This document shows, piece by piece, positions 1 to 10,986 of a stretch of 64,000 bases of DNA. Position 1 is the first letter of the stretch; every line of letters begins with the position of its first letter. Source of the DNA: Phyllostachys edulis (lineage: Eukaryota > Streptophyta > Magnoliopsida > Poales > Poaceae); assembly GCA_036346405.1 (NCBI GenBank), contig CM070563.1, forward strand, positions 25,295,600-25,359,599, given 5' to 3'. A model generated the notes under the pieces. That model was given only the letters and a program-made list of their open reading frames with translations, searched no databases and was not told where the DNA came from. A program made the translations under genes and the position numbers.

Positions 1-894
1 CAACGTGCATAACCCTTTTTGAAACCCCTTCGAATCAAGTGTGCTTCGATCTACGCTCGGTTCTTAAATACCTTCAAATTCTCGCAGTCAATACATGGAC
101 AGTACATATATTCCGCCCCCTTATTCAACATATCCTCCTCGGCAGCTCTTGTAAAAGCATGCACACCATTAATGTACTCTTCACTCACACGGTTCTCAGC
201 ATACATCCAGCTTCGGTCCATCACACGGTTTGTATTGAAAACCCTAGAAATAAATAAAAGGGTGACTTCGAAAGCATATTTTCTAAGGTTTAATTACGCT
301 TTCCAATAGAGAAAGCATATTTTTCTCTGAACTAAAGGTGGCTTTTTTCATTTTTTCATTTTTCCAGATTTTATTAACTTACATGTGGGCCCTACTTGTT
401 AGTGACTCATTTTTTATTTCATGATTTTATTTATAAAATCTATGGCGGTCCCACATGTCATAGACTTGTTAGTTTATTAACTAAATAATTAAAAACAGTA
501 GGATTTTAAGCTCAAATTGGGTTTAGGGTGACATCGCATGGCGGCGAACCGACGGTGATGTCCTATGGCGGCGCCATGGACTTCACTAGCGATTTCGGCG
601 TAAACGCTTGAAACTACTCAAATTAGAGGATGCTTATGCTCCAGTAGCTCACCTCGATCACGAGGAAGGTGTCAGTGAATTCGGGGAAGGTCTAAGGCGG
701 CTGGTCGTCGATCGGTGAATAGAGGTGACGGCGGCAAGCTCCACGGTGACAATAACTGAAATAGACCACACGAGCGGGCTCAGTAAGGTGAGGCGATACT
801 CAACCGGGCACGGAGTGACGATGGACTCACCGGGCTTGGAGATCTCCCGTGGTTACCGTAGCGCCAGAGATGGAGATTAAGAAGACTCTATTGG
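1..894. other. No gene seen; probable interior of a CACTA element
   Basis: Only short, unsupported reading frames occur here. The left half is AT-rich; 530-900 is more GC-rich with scattered cggcg and ggtgacgg words. Because a CACTA 3' terminus follows directly, this may be the interior of that element, whose left end would lie outside the window. No left terminus is visible. Confidence 0.4.
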
Positions 895-1236
895 GGAGCT
901 ATGTACACTGCACCGTCTGTGATGAGTTAATTATCACGGACGGTTTTTAGCAAAAACCGTCTGTGATATGGTAATATCACAGACGGTTTATGTTTAAAAC
1001 CATCTGTGAAGTATCACAGATGGTTCTGACTAAAAACCATTTGTGATATTGGGTAATATCACAGACGGTTTTTAGTCAGAACCGTCTGTGATATGACCTC
1101 TTCACAGGCGGTTTTTTGCGCGGAAAATAACACAGACGGTAGGTAAACAAAAACCGTCTAAGATTGTGTTTAATACAGATGGTTTTGATGAACTGTCTGT
1201 GATCAGGCGTCTAGTATTAGCATTTTTGTAGTAGTG
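895..1236. mobile_element. CACTA (En/Spm) element, right terminal region
   Basis: The block is built from repeated, inverted copies of a short word (cacagacggttttt and its complement aaaaaccgtctgtg), at least eight of them, which is how CACTA subterminal repeats look. It ends at 1221-1236 with catttttgtagtagtg, the reverse complement of the classic rice CACTA terminus CACTACTACAAAAATG. Decayed copia integrase begins directly outside it, so the element probably inserted into the copia element. The other terminus was not found in the window. Confidence 0.75.
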
Positions 1237-1289
1237 TTTATTGTCTACGAGAAACTACACATTTGCAGAGCTAGTCTCGCAGATAATTA

Positions 1290-4130
1290 AAATTGAAGAA
1301 TAATTTCCCTGATCATCATGTAAAGTCCACCAAAATGGACAACGCTGGAGAATTTACTTCAAAGGCATTTGATGATTATAGTATGGCAATGGGAATTAAA
1401 GTTGAGCATTCTGTACTGCATGTCCACACCTAGAATGGACTAGCAGAGGCATTAATCACAAGGATTAAATTTATTGCTCGACCACCTTTGAAGAATTGTA
1501 ATTTACGAACTGCATGTTGGGGACACGCAGTCCTTCTCATAGCAACTCTCATCAATTTTAGACCACCGGCATATAACATCCATTCATCTATGCAACTAGC
1601 GCAAGGACCAGCACAGAAAATTTCTCATCTTTGAAGATTTGGTTGCAAGGTTTATATACCTATATCACCATCATAGCGAACTGTAATGGACCTTCTTCGA
1701 AAGTTTGGGATATACGCTGGTTATGAGACAACATCCATAATCAGGTATTTGGACCCTATGACTGGAGATTTGCATAATGCCCGATTCGCTGATAGTATAT
1801 TAGATGAGGTTAGTTTTCCGTCATTAGGGAGAAGAAATCAACCCCTTGATGAAAATATCGAGAAATAGAGAAATCCAGAAGATAATTGAAATCCATGCAC
1901 ATGACCCGTGCACTAGTGAAGCAAATAGAGAAGTCCAGAAGATAATTGAAGTCTAGAAGACAATTGAAATCCATAAGATAATTGAAGTCCAGAAGATAAT
2001 TGATTTGCAAGAATTAGTGAATCAACTGCCTAACCACTTTAGTGATTTGAAGAGCGTGACCAAGTCACATATGTTTGTACACCATGCACCGGAGAGGGTT
2101 GAAATACCGATGAAGGTATTCCTAATCCCGTCCTAAGGCCTCTGAAAGGATGAGAACTCCGCCCTCGAATCCAAAGTGGCGGGGACTTTGGTGAAAAAGG
2201 ATAAGAAGGACTTGACACAGCCGATCACCGAAGTTCCCCAGAACCAGAAGGGGAACCAGTTGAGACCTGGCACGAGTATGGCACCTTTAGAAAATGCATA
2301 CCAGAATTGAACATCCCCATGAAGGGAGACATCAGCATGGATGTGTGCACACACATCGGAGCTGAAACACTAAAGGGACTTGCCCCCATAACTGAAAGCA
2401 GCGGTGAGCAAGTAGAAGCATTAGAAGAATCGCCCCTTGAAGAAATAGCTATAAACTTTGTGACCTCAGGAGAATCTATGAATAAGACAACATCCAATGT
2501 CGACATTGAATTTGCAAAGAAAATTGTCACAATCATCGGTCTTGATCCGGAGCCTGTATCGCTCGCTAAATGAAAGAAAAGATCAGATTAAGAAGATTGG
2601 AAGAAGGCAGTAGAAGCATAATTATTATCTTTGAATAAAAGAAAGACGTTTGGGCCTATAAGCCATTCGTCTTCCCATGTGCAACCCGTAGGGTATAATT
2701 GGGTATTTGTTCGAAAGAGAAATGAAAATAATGAAGTAAAGCAAGGGTTGTTGCATAAGGTTTCACTCAACATCCAGGAGTTGTTTATGAAGAAATCTAT
2801 TCCCCGGTCATGGGCAGAACCACTCTTTAGATATTTAATCTCAATGGCAGTAAACTTGAAATTAAAAGTGAAATTGATGGATGTGGTAACTACATACCTT
2901 TATGGAATATTGGATTCGGACATTTATATGAAGATACCTGAATGTATCCCTATCCCGAACCAAGATAGAGCAAATAGAAATCTGTATAGTGTGAAACTCA
3001 GAAAATCACTATACGGACTTAAGCAATCAGACAGGATGTGGTATAATCGCTTGAAACGACTTTCTATGAAAGAAAGGCTACACGAACAATGAGAATAATC
3101 CCTGTGTATTTATACGATGATCCCAAGATGGATTTTGTATAATATCAGTGTATGAAGATGATCTGAATATCGTTAGAACCCTGGAAGGTATTTAAGAAAG
3201 CAAGCTCTTACCTGGAGTCAGAGTTCAAAATGAAAGATTTGAGTAAAATCAAATGTTGCCTAGGCTTGCAGCTTGAGCATGCCCCTGAAGGGATTTTAGT
3301 ACATCAGTCAACCTACACTAAGAAAGTGTTAGAAATGTTTGGATTTGAAAGGCATACCCTTCGAAAGTGCCTATGGTCGAAAGGTCCTTGCAGCAAGACA
3401 AGGATCCCTATAGACCTAAAGAAGAGGGGGAGAAAGTCCTGGGATCGAAACTCCCATACTTAAGTGCAATAGAAGCACTCATGTACTTAGCAAACTGTAC
3501 TAGATCGGCCATTGCATTTGCCGTAAACCTACTAGCAAGGTATAGTGCAGAACATACCAAAGGAATTGGCAGATAATGAAGGACATCTTCCGATACCTCC
3601 AAGGAAGCAAATAACTTGGTCTGTTCTATAGAAAGAACCAAGACCTAACTATGAATGGCTATGTAGACACTGGATACCTGTAGAACCCGCATACAACCAA
3701 ATCGCAAACAGGCTATGAACTCCTATGTGGTGGAACTGCAATTTTATGGAAATCGTCTAAGCAGAGTCTTGTATCGACTTCGACGAACCACTAAAAAATA
3801 ATAGCACTGTACGATGCCTCACGAGTGCTTAGCTTCGGTGGATGATTCACCACATCCAGCAGTCATGTGTATTGAATACCGCGCAAACCCCCACTATTAT
3901 CTATGAAGATAATGCAGCTTGTGTTGCACAAGTGCAGATGGTTATGTGAAGAATCATCTCACAAAGCATATCAACCCCAAGTTCTTCTATGCTCATGAAT
4001 TGTAAAAGATGAACGAAACTAAAGTACTGCATACTAAGTCTTGAGAAAATCTTGCAGATTTATTCACTAAATCACTTCTAGCATCTAGCTTTGAAAGGTG
4101 CATATGTGGAATTGGAATGATAAGACTTAG
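1290..4130 (+). pseudogene. copia pol pseudogene (integrase, RT, RNase H)
   Basis: Would have encoded the polyprotein that integrates and copies the element. Near 1330-1640 a frame reads like the integrase core C-terminus (DNAGEFTSKAFDDY, then NGLAEALI after an internal stop). About 1686-1868 holds the segment around YLDPMTGDLHNARFADS. Residues of the reverse transcriptase lie at 2631-3092, including LMDVVTTYLYGILD (the usual LDVKTAFLNG region) and KSLYGLKQS. A MYLANCTRSAIAFAVNLLAR stretch at about 3480-3545 is the copia RNase H-proximal motif. Multiple stops and frameshifts separate these parts, so no product is possible. Confidence 0.8.
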
Positions 4131-4418
4131 AGAAATGCAGAATTCAGGGGGAGAATCTTCACGAACTCATTATTGAAACTTGATAACGAAGATCGAGTAC
4201 CCAAAGAGTAAATCATGGAGATTAAATGAAATTGGGTGGATTGTACTCTTTTTCCCTTGACGAGTTTTCCTGAAATTTCTCGGCTAAGGTTTTTAATGAG
4301 ACAATTCATGCAACGCAGCATAACTTGTATCATGAGCTCTTTCTCTAAATTTTTCCCACTAGGTTTTTATGGAGTTTTGATAAGACATGAACATGTCAGA
4401 TGAGTGGCAAAGGGGGAG

Positions 4419-4681
4419 TGTTAAGAAACCAGGTCCAGGCCAGAGAGTCCTGGCCCAGGTGGACTCCTCATCCCAAACCCTAGTAGTGTCTCTAGCCTAT
4501 AAATAGGGGGTGCTATTCATTATAAACGATTGATGAAGGAATAAAGAGAAGCAAGAAACCCTCTATATCTCTGTGTTCAATTTACTATTATGTTCTAGTG
4601 TTCTTGCATTGTTCTTACGATTCTATACTTGTCTACGAGGTAATCGTTTGGACTGGACTCGCCAGCGACGGTGCCTCGACA
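4419..4681 (+). repeat. copia 3' LTR (263 bp)
   Basis: The segment begins TGTTAAGAAACC directly after a purine tract (aagggggag, 4410-4418) and ends ..GACA, giving the TG..CA ends of an LTR. It contains a TATA-like ctataaatag near 4498, as expected for an LTR promoter. No second copy is in the window, so the ends rest on structure alone. Confidence 0.65.
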
Positions 4682-4969
4682 CAAACAACCCCTTCTAGAT
4701 GCTGCGCGTGCCTCCCCTTCCCCTCTTTCCGAGCGCGTGTTCCATTTCGTCGGGTTTTGCCCCAACGGATCGCATCTCCTATCCTGGGTTTCTTGGTCGG
4801 TCCCTATATGCAGATGAACATGCATCAAGAGTTAGTTTGTACTTGTTCGTTATTTTACCTTCAAATGATCACTTCATTGAGAGTCTGTTTCATACGACAA
4901 GCTTGACAAAAAAAAAAGACCCATATTACATATGTTTTGATAACATACTAATAAGGTTACTTAAATACT

Positions 4970-5274
4970 GGTAACTATGCAACAACTCTACATGTTACTT
5001 GCTAGCACTTTACATATCATTTGCTAGCACCTACTATTGGTGGCTCTGTATTAGTTGTTAGCAACTATTTATACAATGAACTACTAGTTGTGGCTCTACA
5101 TTAGCTGCTATAGTAACTATATATGTGTTACTTGCCACGTTAGTTGTTAGCTTAGTTCAACATGTTATTACTTGCTAGCTCTATATGTTACTTCCTATAA
5201 TAGTGGCTAACTCCTACATGTTATTAGTTGCTAGCTCTACATGTTACTTCCAGCAATAGTTGCTAGCTCTACAT
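4970..5274. repeat. AT-rich block of degenerate gctagc-word repeats
   Basis: Words such as ttgctagc, ctctacatgttac and gttagcaac recur at irregular 25-45 base spacing, and resume at 6,519-6,700 beyond the hAT-like insertion. The same block, uninterrupted, lies at 32,820-33,330 in unit 2. It has no coding potential. It could be the body of an old MITE, but I found no clean terminal repeats. Confidence 0.5.
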
Positions 5275-6510
5275 TAGGGATGGAAAATGATAAAGGATAA
5301 TCTGTTTTATCCAATATTCGTATCCGAGAAAACGCAAATGTGGTAAGTAAAATCCGCATTCGAATAGTATTCATATCCGTATTCGGTGTTATTCGTATCC
5401 GAAAAAAATGGATAGTATTTGTATCTGTATTCGGTGTTATTCGTATCCAGAAAAAAAATGGATAGTATTCGTATCCATATTCGGTGTTATTTGTATCCGG
5501 GAAAAAAAACCGGATAGTATCCGAAAAAACAAATACTATCCGGGAAAAACGAATACGAATACTATCCGTTTTTTCTAGGATACGAATCTGAATACTATTT
5601 GTTCTACCAAGATTTGTCGCATAAAAGTTGTAGAATATTAGATTTAATCGAATTGAGTACATATTCGATTCAATTCAGATTCGTTATTTACATTGAATTC
5701 AGATTCGCTATTCACGACATTCGATTTGTATTCGAGAATGTTCAAATTCATATTCGTATTCGTTTTAAAAATAGGGATTCGTATTCGTATTCGTTTTAAA
5801 AAGAATTTTTTTATTTGGTCCTGTAGCGCCACGTAATTGCAAAAATGACCCCTCTTCCACCGTATTTGCAAAATTAGACCCCATACGAGCGCGGAATCGC
5901 TAGGGGGCCGACGCGTGTCCCCTTCCGCGGTCCGTGAGCGTGGAAAGAGAGTGACGCCCGTGGGAATTCGGCCGAGCGTAGAACCGAAGTGACGGACGCA
6001 GGAGGTACCGGGGCCGGCGTCTTTCCGCGGTCGCCGCGCGAGGAAAATCGCCGTCGCCTTTCCGTGGTCGCCGAGCGCAGGAAGTCGACAACTTTCCACG
6101 GTCACTGAGCGCGGAAGCTTTGCTTCCCGTATAGCCCGTGCACGCTACCGCCACGCGCCCGCCTGTGCGCTGCCTCGCCCGTGGACCTTCCGCGCTCGGC
6201 CACTGCAGGATCTCGCCGTCCTTCCGCGCTCCTCCCCGCGGAAGGTGACCGCTCCCTCCAGTCCAACGCCCGCGTCGCTACTCCCGCACCGGCGTCCCTT
6301 CTGCGCTCCATGACCGCGGAAGAGGACACGCGTCGGCCCCCCAGCGATTCTGTGCTCGTATGGGGTCTAATTTTGCAAATACGGTGGAAGGGGGTCATTT
6401 TTGCAATTACGTGGCGTTACAGGGCCAAATCAAAAAAATTCTTTTAAAAATAGGGATTCGTATTCGTAGTCGGGACTATTCGATTCGTATTTGATCCGTT
6501 TCCATCCCTA
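5275..6510. mobile_element. Non-autonomous hAT-like element, 8-bp target duplication
   Basis: Terminal inverted repeats are tagggatggaaa (5275-5286) and tttccatcccta (6499-6510). It is flanked by a perfect 8-bp direct repeat, ctctacat, at 5267-5274 and 6511-6518, the length typical of hAT elements. The unit 2 paralogue at 33,128-33,135 has a single ctctacat, i.e. an empty site. The body is rich in gtattcgtatccg words in both orientations, as in known grass hAT MITEs. A Mutator-like element is nested inside. Confidence 0.9.
5803..6441. mobile_element. Nested non-autonomous Mutator-like element (639 bp)
   Basis: It has long inverted termini, over 100 bp: the left begins gaatttttttatttggtcc and the right ends with the matching complement near 6421-6441. 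A perfect 9-bp duplication, ttttaaaaa, flanks it (5794-5802 and 6442-6450), the Mutator signature. It sits inside the hAT-like element, so it arrived later. The GC-rich centre (about 5,890-6,340) is far richer in CG than its surroundings and could be captured sequence, but no family is recognisable. Confidence 0.88.
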
Positions 6511-6518
6511 CTCTACAT

Positions 6519-7130
6519 GTTATTAGTTGATCTACATGTGTACATTAGTTGCTAGCAACTCCTACATGCTGGTTGCTAGCATCTCTTGATGACAATTGTT
6601 AAAGATTTGTGTAATCGATTAGTTACTAGCAACTTTGCATATTACTTGCTAGTAGTGAACACCAAGAGTTGCTATCTGTTTAGTGGTCAAAAAGATTTCT
6701 ACCTAGACTTGCTAGAGGAGAAATAATATTATCTATATGTCTTCAAAACATATTTGATATACATCTAGTTTTGTTAAGCTCTTTATATAGATCAGAATGG
6801 TATAAACGAACACAAATTGGACACTCGATTTAATAGTTGCAATCATTCAAGGAAAAAGCGACGAACAAGTACAAAGCTTTATTTCGTTTGCCTCCCTTCT
6901 CATCCGACGGCACACATGGATGGTATCCCACGGTTAGCGCGTGCTTGAGTAAGATCGCACGACTATCGTTGCCCCCGCTTCATCCAACGGCCGCGCAAGT
7001 GTGAAAGCGATCGCGCAGGCATTACCGTTTATTGTGTGGCTCGAGGTGGAACTATGGGAGGGGCCAGTCACCGGTGGTGGGCGTGGCAGGGGAACGCGGT
7101 ACGGGAGAAGCTGAAAAGCGTTGACAAGTA
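6519..7130. other. Duplicated intergenic sequence, no gene
   Basis: Collinear with 33,136-33,423 and 34,997-35,407 of unit 2. The unit 2 copy is split by a Pack-MULE at the site ctctttata, present once here at 6779-6787. No credible reading frame is seen. The cgacggc.., gcgcacg.. and cgtggcagggg words near 6,900-7,110 resemble a gene-flanking region but show no exon. Confidence 0.6.
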
Positions 7131-7386
7131 CTCCCCCATTCTTTTTTATCTGACAACCTAAAATCTATGCAGTCAAAATTTTCAAAGTTAGGCAACTAAT
7201 ATGTTTAAAACTATATGGATTGGCTACATGAAAACTATACCAATAGATTTGTCGTCAAAAATACTTTCATAATATTATAATTTTATTGGTATGCTTTAAT
7301 ATAAAGTTATAAAAAAGTAACGATCAAAGTCGCATCTCGGAGACCGTAAAAAGTCAAAAACGTCAAATAAAAAAGAACGGAGGGAG
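7131..7386. mobile_element. Stowaway (Tc1/mariner-type) MITE, 256 bp
   Basis: It starts ctcccccattc and ends gaacggagggag, the usual Stowaway-like inverted ends, and is flanked by TA on both sides (7129-7130, 7387-7388). Unit 2 at about 35,410 reads aagtagtaatttc with a single TA, the empty site. A second element of the same family and the same length is at 55,516-55,771. Confidence 0.9.
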
Positions 7387-7483
7387 TAGTAATTTCTTCT
7401 TCCAACCGATCCTATCATCCAGTCTTTGATTTGTCAGAGCAAAATGCTAGTTCAACAATATATGACATTTTGAATATTGATAA

Positions 7484-9232
7484 TATCCAGATTGATTCTA
7501 AAAAGGTGACTAAAGGGGCTGGTGAGAAGATTCTCATTAAACTGGGACATAGGTTGGACAACTGGAAGAACAACCTTCTTTCTTCTGGGGGGAGATTCAT
7601 TTTGATTAACAGCTGCTTAAGTAATCAGCCTTTGTATAATATGGGTTTTTACAGACTGAGCAACCAGATCCATGGAAAGATTGATAGTATTCGCTCCAGA
7701 TTCTTCTGGCGAGGTAATAGTAACAAGGCTAAATTCCACATGGTCAAATGGGAAGTCGCTTTGTGCCAAGAGACTTTGGGGGCTTAGGGTTTTAAATACC
7801 AAGCTTATGAATGACTGCATGCTTAGCAAATGGATTTGGAGAATGAATGGTGCTAAGGATGAGTTGTGGTTTCGTTTACTTAAAGCTAAGTATTTTCCCC
7901 ATGGTGACTTCAGGGACTCTATTGATCTTAAGGGGTCTCAATTTTGGAATAATCTGAGCAGAGCTAATCGCCTCTATAGCAGGGGTGTTTCCTATCAGGT
8001 TGGCAATGGTAAGAGTATCTTTTTCTGGAAGGATGTTTGGATTGAGGATTGCCCACTGTATATTAGGTTTAACAGACTTTTCAATACTTGTGCTGATCCT
8101 AACATCAAAATTGCAGAGTGCCTGGTTCATGGTACTTGGGACATTAGGTTTGTGAGGGCCTTTGGGTTGTTAGAAGAGAGCCTTTGGAAGACTCTAAAAG
8201 AGCTAATCCAAGGGGTTATTCTGCGTGAGGGCAGTGATAGAGTTATTTGGTGCTTGGATAATTCCAAACAGTTCTCTGTCAAGTCCCTTTATAGACACAG
8301 TATTTTTGGGGGTGTTGTTGCTAATAGACTGAAACACATTTGGATTATTAGGATCCCTCTGAAGGTTAAAATTTTCCTTTGGCAATTATTTCTGAATAGA
8401 CTGCCTACTACTGATCAGATGGCGATGAGAAACTGGAAAGGGGATACTAAATGCTAGCTTTGTGGAGTTCAAGAAGACTCTAACCATGTTTTTTTCAATG
8501 TTTAATGTCTAACTTCGTTTGGACCTGCTTCAGAGAAATTTTTCATTGGAAGAGATGCCCCCAGACTTTAGATGATTTTCATCTAGGATGGTTAGAATGC
8601 AGGGGTGCTAATGACTATAATCTTGGGTTATTCAGGTTTTGCAACAGATGCATGGACCATTTGGAAATGCAGGAACCGAGGAGCGATTGAGAAGACTTTT
8701 GTAAGCAACCTATTGGAGTTGTTTTCAACATTGTGTCCTGCTTGCTATTGGCGTGCCCTCATCCAAAAAATGACCGTAAGAAGCTTGGAATGTCTTTGAG
8801 CCGACGTTGGATTGGTGCGCAATTTCAACTGCCTCGACTCTGAAGTTGCTTGTGGTCTTGGCGCTTTATTTTGCCGGACGTTTCGATGCGCCGCATACCC
8901 GATCTTTTGTTAGCAGTTTGTAGTGGGGGTTTCTGAGTCTTTAAGGGGTTAGTAGTGACTTGGACTTTATGTTCTGTTCGACGCTTGTTCTTGCTGCTGG
9001 AGCTGGTTCTGGCTCACTAAGCCTGTTATTTTTGTAATAGGGTTTTGTTGGTTCTGCTATAGGCTCTGCCCTTTTGTTATGATACGTAGGGGTGTCGGTT
9101 GATCTTTCTAGTTTTGTTTGGGCTGGTTGCCTTGTGAACTGGCGACCCCAGTGCTGTCTTTGGTCTGCTACTGTTTGTAAGACCTTTATTCGGCTTTTTA
9201 TAAAAGTTGGGTGCATTCCCTTCTAAAAAAAA
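7484..9232 (+). mobile_element. 5'-truncated LINE (non-LTR retrotransposon)
   Basis: The segment interrupts sequence continuous in unit 2 (..ttgataa / ggtctgat.. at about 35,518). It ends in a short A tract (9225-9232), as expected for target-primed reverse transcription. It encodes the C-terminal part of a plant L1-type ORF2. I see no clear target-site duplication longer than a couple of bases, which fits a truncated insertion. Confidence 0.88.
7510..8690 (+). pseudogene. LINE ORF2 C-terminal fragment
   Basis: The first frame (7431-7787) carries SFYRL-like sequence (MGFYRLSNQIHGKIDSIRS) and RFFWRG, typical of the region after the reverse transcriptase core. After a one-base shift the frame to 8457 reads NTKLMNDCMLSKWIWRM, then FWKDVWIEDCPL and IPLKVKIFLWQLFLNRLPT, which is the zinc-binding RVT C-terminal domain. 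Its cysteine motif continues past a stop at 8454-8456 (CXLCGVQEDSNHVFF). A long open stretch remains, so the insertion is not very old. Not a host gene. Confidence 0.85.
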
Positions 9233-10156
9233 GGTCTGATCACATTTTTTGTATGAATATGATCATAAAATATGTAATTATTTTTTCATAAAAATATGTT
9301 CCATGACTAATGTAATGATACTATTTTCACGTGAACAATTCAAATAGTCTTTTTTTTATATATATTAGTAATCAAAGTTAAAGAAGATTAGCTGTACGCT
9401 TTATAAAACGCCAGGTATTTCTGAACGGAGTACTACTTTGCATTCGAGATTTCATCCCGGTGACCTGATGATTTCTAGGAGTACAATGCAGTCACAACCG
9501 TTTCTGCAAATGCCTTCCTTCAATTTATGTAAAGGGAGACAAACCCAAGTTTCTCGTTAGGAAGCGGTGAGTGATATAATATACTGGCTAGGGTATAATT
9601 TGGATAGCGTGCCTTTAGGAACTCATAGCACAGTGCTGCAGAGTTTTGTTCTTGTTCCACCACTGTAGGATAAAAAGAGACAAACTGTTGTATATGCTCT
9701 TAGCTAAATTATTTTAAGAAACGACGGTTCAAATGGCCTTGGGCAGTATAGCAAAACAATGTAGTAAATTCGATACTGTATAAACCAATTTGATGCGTTG
9801 AATTTTCAGTCGGACGGTTGGCATCCAACTAATGGCAGATTTACAGTCCCGCTGTAGCATCTGGAAGTGCATGATGTATAATTTGACACGAAATTGTGTG
9901 AAGAATATCGATTATATATCCAAATTGTAACATCTGGATAGAGATCATCGTCATCACTTTCTCAAATTATTAGTACAAATTTCTAGTCATAATTCAGACG
10001 AAACAGAATACGCTAGTCCAATGCAATTCATCATAAACAAAAGAAGTTCCCACGAGTCCCGTCCCATGACGAGAAACGGTTTAGATTCCATTAGTAGCTA
10101 CAAATTGGCTCTGTACATTCCAATCGTCCTAGACTAGTCATGTACACGAATTGGAT
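9233..10156. other. Region downstream of the JAZ copy, no gene
   Basis: Collinear with 35,519-38,692 of unit 2 once unit 2's insertions are removed. It is AT-rich with no credible frame. It would contain the 3' untranslated and intergenic DNA of the minus-strand JAZ sequence. Confidence 0.6.
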
Positions 10157-10636
10157 TCAGAGCGCAAGCGTGAGATGGTCGAGGCACGCGTCGCCGTCCA
10201 GCCGGCGGTAGGGGACGCCGCTCGCGGCGAGCCGGTCCTTGCGCTTCTCCATGAACCGCTGCAGCGACGCCTTCCTCGCCATGGGCAGGTCATCCGCCAG
10301 CTCGACGCGCCGGACCGTCCCCTGCGCTGCGGCGGAGGCTCCCGCGGCAGCGAGACGGAGCAGCTCGGCCGCCCTGTCGGCCGGGAAGTCGTCGAGCACC
10401 ACCACCCGCCCGCCTTAGAAGATGGTCATCTGCGCGTGCGCGGCTCCGCTCGCCGGCGCCAGCGCCGGCCCCGCCTCGTGCTCTTCTTGCGCCGACACGT
10501 CCGCCCCCGGCATGAGAGGGAGAGCCGCCTGCCGCGCCTCCGCCGCCGCCGCCACCGCAGCCTTCTTGACGTAGCTGCTGAGCACGCCGCACGCGGCCGC
10601 GAACCGGCAGCCCTTGATGCTCTCCACCGCTGCCAT
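10157..10636 (-). pseudogene. JAZ/TIFY11-type jasmonate repressor, nonsense-interrupted
   Basis: JAZ proteins repress jasmonate-responsive transcription in the nucleus; the TIFY domain binds NINJA and other JAZ proteins, and the Jas domain binds COI1 and MYC factors. The intronless frame starts MAAVESIKGCRFAAACGVLS and reaches AQMTIF at residue 73, where TAA (10,415-10,417) replaces the tyrosine of TIFYGG. It then continues in frame as GGRVVVLDDFPADRAAELL and an intact Jas motif, LPMARKASLQRFMEKRKDR..PYRRLDG, to a TGA at 10,157-10,159. Total length would be about 159 residues, normal for this subgroup. The stop is the only lesion. The next in-frame Met is inside the Jas degron, so reinitiation would not rescue it. 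The promoter looks intact, so a transcript is possible. Confidence 0.9.
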
Positions 10637-10788
10637 TGTTGCCGCTCGACCCCCTCTACGACGCTATGCTCCCTTCACTTCTCTCGGCGTCGGAAATTTG
10701 GAATGCCTCGTGGGCTTTGGCTCCGCTTGCTTGGTTTGATGAATTCGATGGCTTCGGAGCTGGGATTGAGTCGGGAGTTGGGTCTTCG

Positions 10789-10795
10789 ATTTATA
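10789..10795 (-). promoter_or_regulatory. TATA box of JAZ copy 1
   Basis: On the minus strand the sequence reads actataaatcg. It is about 155 bases upstream of the ATG, giving a predicted 5' leader of roughly 125 bases. Unit 2 lacks this region. Confidence 0.55.
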
Positions 10796-10873
10796 GTTTT
10801 CGCGCGGCAGGTGCGCCCTGTGGAATGTGGAGGGCTCCAAGTTCTTTTTGGTCGTCGTCCTTGGCACGAAGAA

Positions 10874-10879
10874 AACGTG
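10874..10879. promoter_or_regulatory. Possible MYC-binding T/G-box (AACGTG)
   Basis: The hexamer AACGTG lies about 80 bases upstream of the JAZ TATA box. T/G-boxes of this form are known MYC2-type sites in jasmonate-responsive promoters. A six-base match is weak by itself; the support is its position. Confidence 0.35.
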
Positions 10880-10986
10880 ATGGTTGAGGGAGAATACAGA
10901 CGGGGACGGCGCGATAATTCTAACGCGGTGGCTGGCTTAAAGGATGGGTGGGCTCCACTCGTCGTGCTGCACGTCGAGTTGCCGAC

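Larger units (their letters stand above)
1237..4681 (+). mobile_element. Degenerate Ty1/copia retrotransposon, 3' part with LTR
   Basis: Integrase, reverse transcriptase and RNase H remnants follow each other in copia order, then a purine tract and a 3' LTR. The 5' LTR and gag are not visible, probably left of the CACTA insertion or outside the window. Frameshifts and stops throughout show an old, dead copy. The LTR end at 4681 abuts sequence (caaacaacccc) that unit 2 has at its left limit near 32,512, so this insertion may hide the true left edge of duplication unit 1. Confidence 0.8.

Noticed and set aside
4598..4974. Frames around RVPPLPLF / CSISSGFAPTD
   Set aside because: They span the LTR junction at 4,681 and have a different frame and length in unit 2 (32,526-32,768). 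Not conserved as coding.
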